Origin: a virus
Length of the DNA stretch: 43,775 bases
Direction: 5' to 3' (one strand)
Virus record (IMG/VR): IMGVR_UViG_3300009420_000021
Location: 1-43,775 of that record
The notes below the pieces were generated by a model. That model did no database searches, was not told the DNA's origin, and saw only the letters and a list, made by a program, of their open reading frames with translations. Numbering within the stretch: the first letter of the stretch is position 1; each line of letters starts with the position of its first letter. The position numbers and the translations under genes are program-made. Of this stretch, positions 41,186 to 43,775 are shown piece after piece.

Positions 41186-41893
41186 ATGGCACTACCTAAA
41201 CTAAATGATAAACCAAAGTATGAACTCGTTATACCTTCAACAAAACAGAAAGTAAAATTTAGACCTTATCTTGTAAAGGAAGAAAAGGTTTTAATGTTGG
41301 CAATGGAAAGTCAAGATCAAATACAAATCTTTGAAGCCATTGCTGATACTATTGAAGCCTGTGTTGATGATGATATTGATAAAAATGTATTAACTACATT
41401 TGACATAGAATATATGTTTGTTAAAATTAGAACGAAGTCAGTAGGAGAAAGTATTAAACTTATACCAAAATGTAGTGAATGTGAAGCAGAAAACGAAATT
41501 AGTATTGGCCTAGACGAAATTATAGTAGACATTCCAGAAGGAAACAATATTATTAAAATAAGTGATGATATCAATATTAAAATGAGGTGGCCTTCGTTTC
41601 TCAGTGTATTAAGTGATGATGTTATAAATGACAAGTCTGAAACTGAACAAACCTTTAAGATGATTAGTAAATGTATTGAATCTGTTATGACCGAAGATGA
41701 GAATATGATGTTTAAAGATGAACCTAAAAAAGATCAAATGGAGTTTATCGAGTCTTTGAATAATGAACAGTTTAATGCAATACGTGAGTTTGTAGAAAAG
41801 ATGCCATCGTTAGAACATGATGCTTCTTATAAATGTAATGCTTGTGAACATGATAATGAACTTAAACTAAAAGGAATGAGTGATTTTTTTTAA
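41186..41893 (+). CDS. gp26: Baseplate hub assembly protein gp26 (T4_baseplate family), zero-frame product
   Basis: A 235-residue protein of the T4 gp26/gp51 family (T4 gp26 has 208 residues). It opens PKLNDKPKYELVIPSTKQKV, then KFRPYLVKEEKVLMLA, the family signature, followed by an acidic helical body. Two CxxC pairs (C96/C99 in KCSECE and C217/C220 in KCNACE) look like a zinc ribbon. AAAGGATTG serves as ribosome site. The stop TAA at 41891-41893 is immediately preceded by a run of T. The -1 frame continues for 64 codons to the tape-measure start (see 41890-42084). This is the position and layout of a tail-assembly chaperone upstream of a tape measure. Confidence 0.85.
   Translation: MALPKLNDKPKYELVIPSTKQKVKFRPYLVKEEKVLMLAMESQDQIQIFEAIADTIEACVDDDIDKNVLTTFDIEYMFVKIRTKSVGESIKLIPKCSECEAENEISIGLDEIIVDIPEGNNIIKISDDINIKMRWPSFLSVLSDDVINDKSETEQTFKMISKCIESVMTEDENMMFKDEPKKDQMEFIESLNNEQFNAIREFVEKMPSLEHDASYKCNACEHDNELKLKGMSDFF
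41870..41875 (+). promoter_or_regulatory. Shine-Dalgarno-like frameshift stimulator
   Basis: AAAGGA inside the gp26 reading frame, 8 bases upstream of the T run. There is no start codon in either frame that would make it a normal ribosome site for the extension. In E. coli dnaX an internal Shine-Dalgarno at about this distance promotes -1 slippage. Confidence 0.55.
41884..41891 (+). other. T8 slippery run at the end of gp26
   Basis: Eight T residues read GAT TTT TTT TAA in the zero frame. Heptamer T-TTT-TTT (41884-41890) permits both tRNAs to slip back one base and continue as TTA ATA TCT. The -1 frame has a TGA at 41881-41883 and the zero frame stops at 41891-41893, so the change of frame can occur only inside this run. 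Confidence 0.75.
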
Positions 41894-42084
41894 TATCTCT
41901 TTCTCATGATAACCTAGTTAACTACTACCAAGTTAACTTTCAGTTGATGCAGAATCATAATTATTCGTTAGAAGACGTTGAAAATATGATGCCATGGGAA
42001 AGAGAAATCTACCTATCAATGTTGATAGACCAGATTAAAAAACAAAATGAAGATGCTGAAAGGCAAAGGATGAACAATGGCTGA
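41890..42084 (+). CDS. -1 frame extension of gp26 (predicted frameshift product, 299 residues in total)
   Basis: After -1 slippage the frame is open for 64 codons: LISLSHDNLVNYYQVNFQLM, QNHNYSLEDVENMMPWEREI, YLSMLIDQIKKQNEDAERQR, ending MNNG. The M-M-P-W-E-R-E-I-Y helix and charged end look like a real protein and not random translation. The stop TGA (42082-42084) overlaps the tape-measure ATG (42077) by 8 bases. An independent start (ATG at 41947) would make only 45 residues and has no ribosome site. The layout matches gpG/gpGT of lambda and E/E' of P2, in which the longer product binds the tape measure during tail assembly. Confidence 0.75.
   Translation, partial: LISLSHDNLVNYYQVNFQLMQNHNYSLEDVENMMPWEREIYLSMLIDQIKKQNEDAERQRMNNG
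41916..41938 (+). other. Perfect hairpin downstream of slippery run
   Basis: AGTTAACT (41916-41923) and AGTTAACT (41931-41938) are self-complementary copies that form an 8-bp stem with a 7-base loop (ACTACCA). It begins 25 bases after the slippery heptamer, farther than usual frameshift stimulators, so its role is uncertain. Confidence 0.5.
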
Positions 42085-43723
42085 AGATAACAACTTTAAA
42101 GATCTCGTAAAAAGCATGAAAGCTAATACGGAAATGGCAACGCATAATAACGATGCCATTATGGATTTGAATAAAACCTTTTCTGATTATTTTACTATGT
42201 TGTCACGACAGACTAAAGATCAAGAAGAAAATTCCAGAGAGAGTAAAAAATCTACTAGAGTTGCAAAATCATCACCTAAAGATCATTTTGGTTTAGGTAA
42301 TAATAGCATGAACTTTCTTGGAGGATTTGCTGGTGTAGGAAAAACTATAGCATTAGTAACCGCTGGAGTTGCATCTTTCGGTCTTGCCTTTGCTGGTCTC
42401 AGAGGTTGGGAACTACCAGCTTTAAAAGCCCTATCTAAGTTAACTGTGATATCTAGTCAAGATGGCGTTATTTTTAAAGGTATTCAAGCTCTTAGGGCAG
42501 GGGCATTAGCAACGTTTGGATTTTTAAATCCTGTTGTTCCTGATCCGACACGTGTTCCTATTTCAATGCAGATACAAGCGCAACTTACAAAAGTAAAAAC
42601 TGGTTTTTTGAAAGCGTTTGGATTAGGACCAAACGGATTACCTTTTGCAGAAAGAGGATTTTTTGGAAAGGGTGGTACGGCTGTAGGAAAAGGTGGTATT
42701 GCTATTGGGGTTATAACTACACAAATAGGAAAGTTACTGAAACCACTTACCGATGTTGGTGCTGGCATTGGTAAATTTATTGGTGGCGCAGGTGCTGATG
42801 TGTTTGCATCTATCGCAAAATTCGGTGGTAGTGCTGGAGCATGGTTAGGGATAGTAGGAAAAATATTTAAACCTATAGGTATTATATTCTCCCTTAAAGC
42901 CGCTTTCGATAAATTTATGAGCAGTGACAAGGATATGGCGGGTGCAACCTCAGATGGTATTTCTTGGTTCTTTAGTGATTTTTTTGGAGCACCTCTAGAT
43001 CTATTAAAAACTCTACTAGGAAAGGTGTTTGGACTTTTAGGTTTTGATGATGTGAAAAATACTTTAGATAATCTTAGTATAACAGATAAGCTTTTCGAAT
43101 TTTTCAATAAGATTTTAGCAGTCCCAACTGCGATGTTTAGATTTTTTCTTACTCTGTTTAAATCTCCTAGCGAAGCATTTAAGGGTTTGATGGAAGATCT
43201 TGGTAATATAGCAAAACCTTTTTTCGATTTGGTTAGTTGGCTCACTGACTCGGTGTCAAATTGGGTAAAAGGTGTTGTGAATAAAATAAGGGCAAAAATT
43301 GGATTAGATCCATTAGAAGATGTCGTTTATGAGGGTATAAATCAGCAACAACTTAATAGTATTGTCAGTTCCGATAAGAATAAAGATGGCATACTGTCAA
43401 AAGCAGAACTTGATGCCAATCTCCCTAACAGCTTTGGTGGGAAACAGTTGAGGGCGGCTATTGACGCTCTTAGTTCAAATCAATTCAAAATGTTAGGTGA
43501 TAGTATATCATACTCAGCCGCACTTTTAGGAGAAGGTCTTTCAGTCAATAAAAGATTTGACGATATAAACGCCAAAGGGTTTGGATATAATCAGTTCTTA
43601 AATGCTTCAACTAATGTTGGCGATACTATTAATGTTCATAAATATCAAGGTCCATCAGTCCCATCAATGTCGGCAGTCGATAGAAGACAACTCAATCAAA
43701 TAAAAAATTCCATGATGCAATAA
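42077..43723 (+). CDS. gp29: Tail tape measure / hub protein, gp29-like
   Basis: A 548-residue protein (T4 gp29 has 590). Residues 1-65 are polar and helical. A hydrophobic segment at 91-108 (IALVTAGVASFGLAFAGL) and long Gly/Ala/Phe/Lys-rich amphipathic stretches follow (GKFIGGAGADVFASIAKFGG; PIGIIFSLKAAFDKF), as in tape measure proteins. Residues 433-444 form a canonical EF-hand loop (DKNKDGILSKAE). It follows the gp26 frameshift extension with an 8-base overlap; AAAGGATG serves as ribosome site. Length sets the tube length, so a tail slightly shorter than T4's is expected. The identification rests on position, composition and length. Confidence 0.8.
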   Translation: MAEDNNFKDLVKSMKANTEMATHNNDAIMDLNKTFSDYFTMLSRQTKDQEENSRESKKSTRVAKSSPKDHFGLGNNSMNFLGGFAGVGKTIALVTAGVASFGLAFAGLRGWELPALKALSKLTVISSQDGVIFKGIQALRAGALATFGFLNPVVPDPTRVPISMQIQAQLTKVKTGFLKAFGLGPNGLPFAERGFFGKGGTAVGKGGIAIGVITTQIGKLLKPLTDVGAGIGKFIGGAGADVFASIAKFGGSAGAWLGIVGKIFKPIGIIFSLKAAFDKFMSSDKDMAGATSDGISWFFSDFFGAPLDLLKTLLGKVFGLLGFDDVKNTLDNLSITDKLFEFFNKILAVPTAMFRFFLTLFKSPSEAFKGLMEDLGNIAKPFFDLVSWLTDSVSNWVKGVVNKIRAKIGLDPLEDVVYEGINQQQLNSIVSSDKNKDGILSKAELDANLPNSFGGKQLRAAIDALSSNQFKMLGDSISYSAALLGEGLSVNKRFDDINAKGFGYNQFLNASTNVGDTINVHKYQGPSVPSMSAVDRRQLNQIKNSMMQ

Positions 43724-43753
43724 AAAAAGGATGACCATTTCTGATCATCCTTT
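43722..43753. terminator. Stem-loop terminator between convergent or adjacent units
   Basis: AAAGGATGA (43726-43734) pairs with TCATCCTTT (43745-43753), a 9-bp stem with a 10-base loop, starting just after the tape-measure stop. On the minus strand the stem is followed by a run of T (complement of A at 43722-43728), a classic intrinsic terminator for transcription coming from the right. On the plus strand the stem is followed by TTTC only, so termination there would be weaker. Confidence 0.65.
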
Positions 43754-43767
43754 CTAAAAAGAGGGTA

Positions 43768-43773
43768 AAGGAG
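43768..43773 (+). promoter_or_regulatory. Ribosome binding site for next plus-strand gene
   Basis: AAGGAG at the last bases of the window, after the stem-loop. It is a strong Shine-Dalgarno sequence suggesting that another plus-strand gene starts just outside the window. Confidence 0.5.
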
Positions 43774-43775
43774 AA

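Noticed and set aside
41947-42084. Independent 45-codon gene starting at ATG 41947
   Set aside because: No ribosome site; the -1 frame is open and protein-like 19 codons upstream to the T8 run, so a frameshift extension explains it better.
42484-43245. Long open frame on the minus strand (253 codons) opposite the tape measure gene
   Set aside because: Mirror of a Gly/Ala/Lys-rich gene; Pro/Asn/Ser-rich translation, no start context, opposite to the operon.

Overview
The window is part of the virion-structure region of a marine T4-like contractile-tailed phage. The evidence is the T4-type morphogenesis set (relatives of gp4, gp48, gp53, gp5, gp25, gp6, gp8, gp13, gp26, gp29), T4-type late promoters (TATAAATA), TAATG or short overlaps at most gene junctions, no ribosomal or tRNA genes, and moderate A+T richness. 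The fibre modules (EGSNLYYTTAR, SASLVP...VAGVSS, ANDRTGDTLR) and the architecture of the hub genes resemble T4-like phages of marine picocyanobacteria and SAR11. No host-marker or photosynthesis gene is in view, so the host is an inference. No stretch longer than 300 bases lacks a gene; the longest gap is 86 bases (39782-39867).

Layout. From 39240 leftwards everything is on the minus strand: gp48 tube cap, gp53 wedge, a gp27-like hub protein, an OB-fold/tail-lysozyme protein, a hub protein with a degenerate amidase domain, a gp5-type beta-helix spike carrying an M15-like peptidase, gp25, gp6, a gp7-like protein, a small fibre-like protein, gp8, three gp10-region structural proteins and a small linker gene. 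A fibre cluster follows: an S74-chaperone fibre, a Gly-rich tip-like protein, and a fibre built of aromatic tetrapeptide repeats. Next is a four-gene overlapping cassette (possible chaperone, glycosyltransferase, 2OG-oxygenase-like protein, glycosyltransferase), an Ig-like baseplate protein, four more large fibre or structural proteins, the gp13 neck protein and a truncated membrane protein at the left edge. From 39290 rightwards the plus strand carries gp4, a conserved protein of unknown role, a gp54/gp19-like tube protein, gp26 and the gp29 tape measure, ending in a stem-loop.

How the parts work together. gp29, gp26, gp48, gp54 and the hub proteins set up the tail tube and hub. gp25, gp6, gp7-like, gp53 and gp8 build the wedges. 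The gp10-like proteins and fibres attach at the periphery and bind the host. gp13 and gp4 complete the head-neck junction. The enzyme cassette inside the fibre cluster could decorate virion or host glycans.

Main observations. (1) The gp26 gene has a T8 slippery run exactly where its frame closes. The -1 frame is open only from that run onward and adds 64 residues up to the tape-measure start, with an internal Shine-Dalgarno-like element upstream and a perfect 8-bp hairpin downstream. This is the layout of a programmed-frameshift tail-assembly-chaperone gene. (2) Reading the whole window I found no GCAGC/GCTGC and no CCAGG/CCTGG, while the matching G/C-centred sites are common, which points to strong avoidance of two restriction-type palindromes. 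(3) Other notable points are an EF-hand loop in the tape measure, a pseudo-amidase in the hub, a fibre cassette flanked by 37-bp direct repeats, a late promoter that would start a leaderless mRNA, and two face-to-face late promoters at the strand switch.
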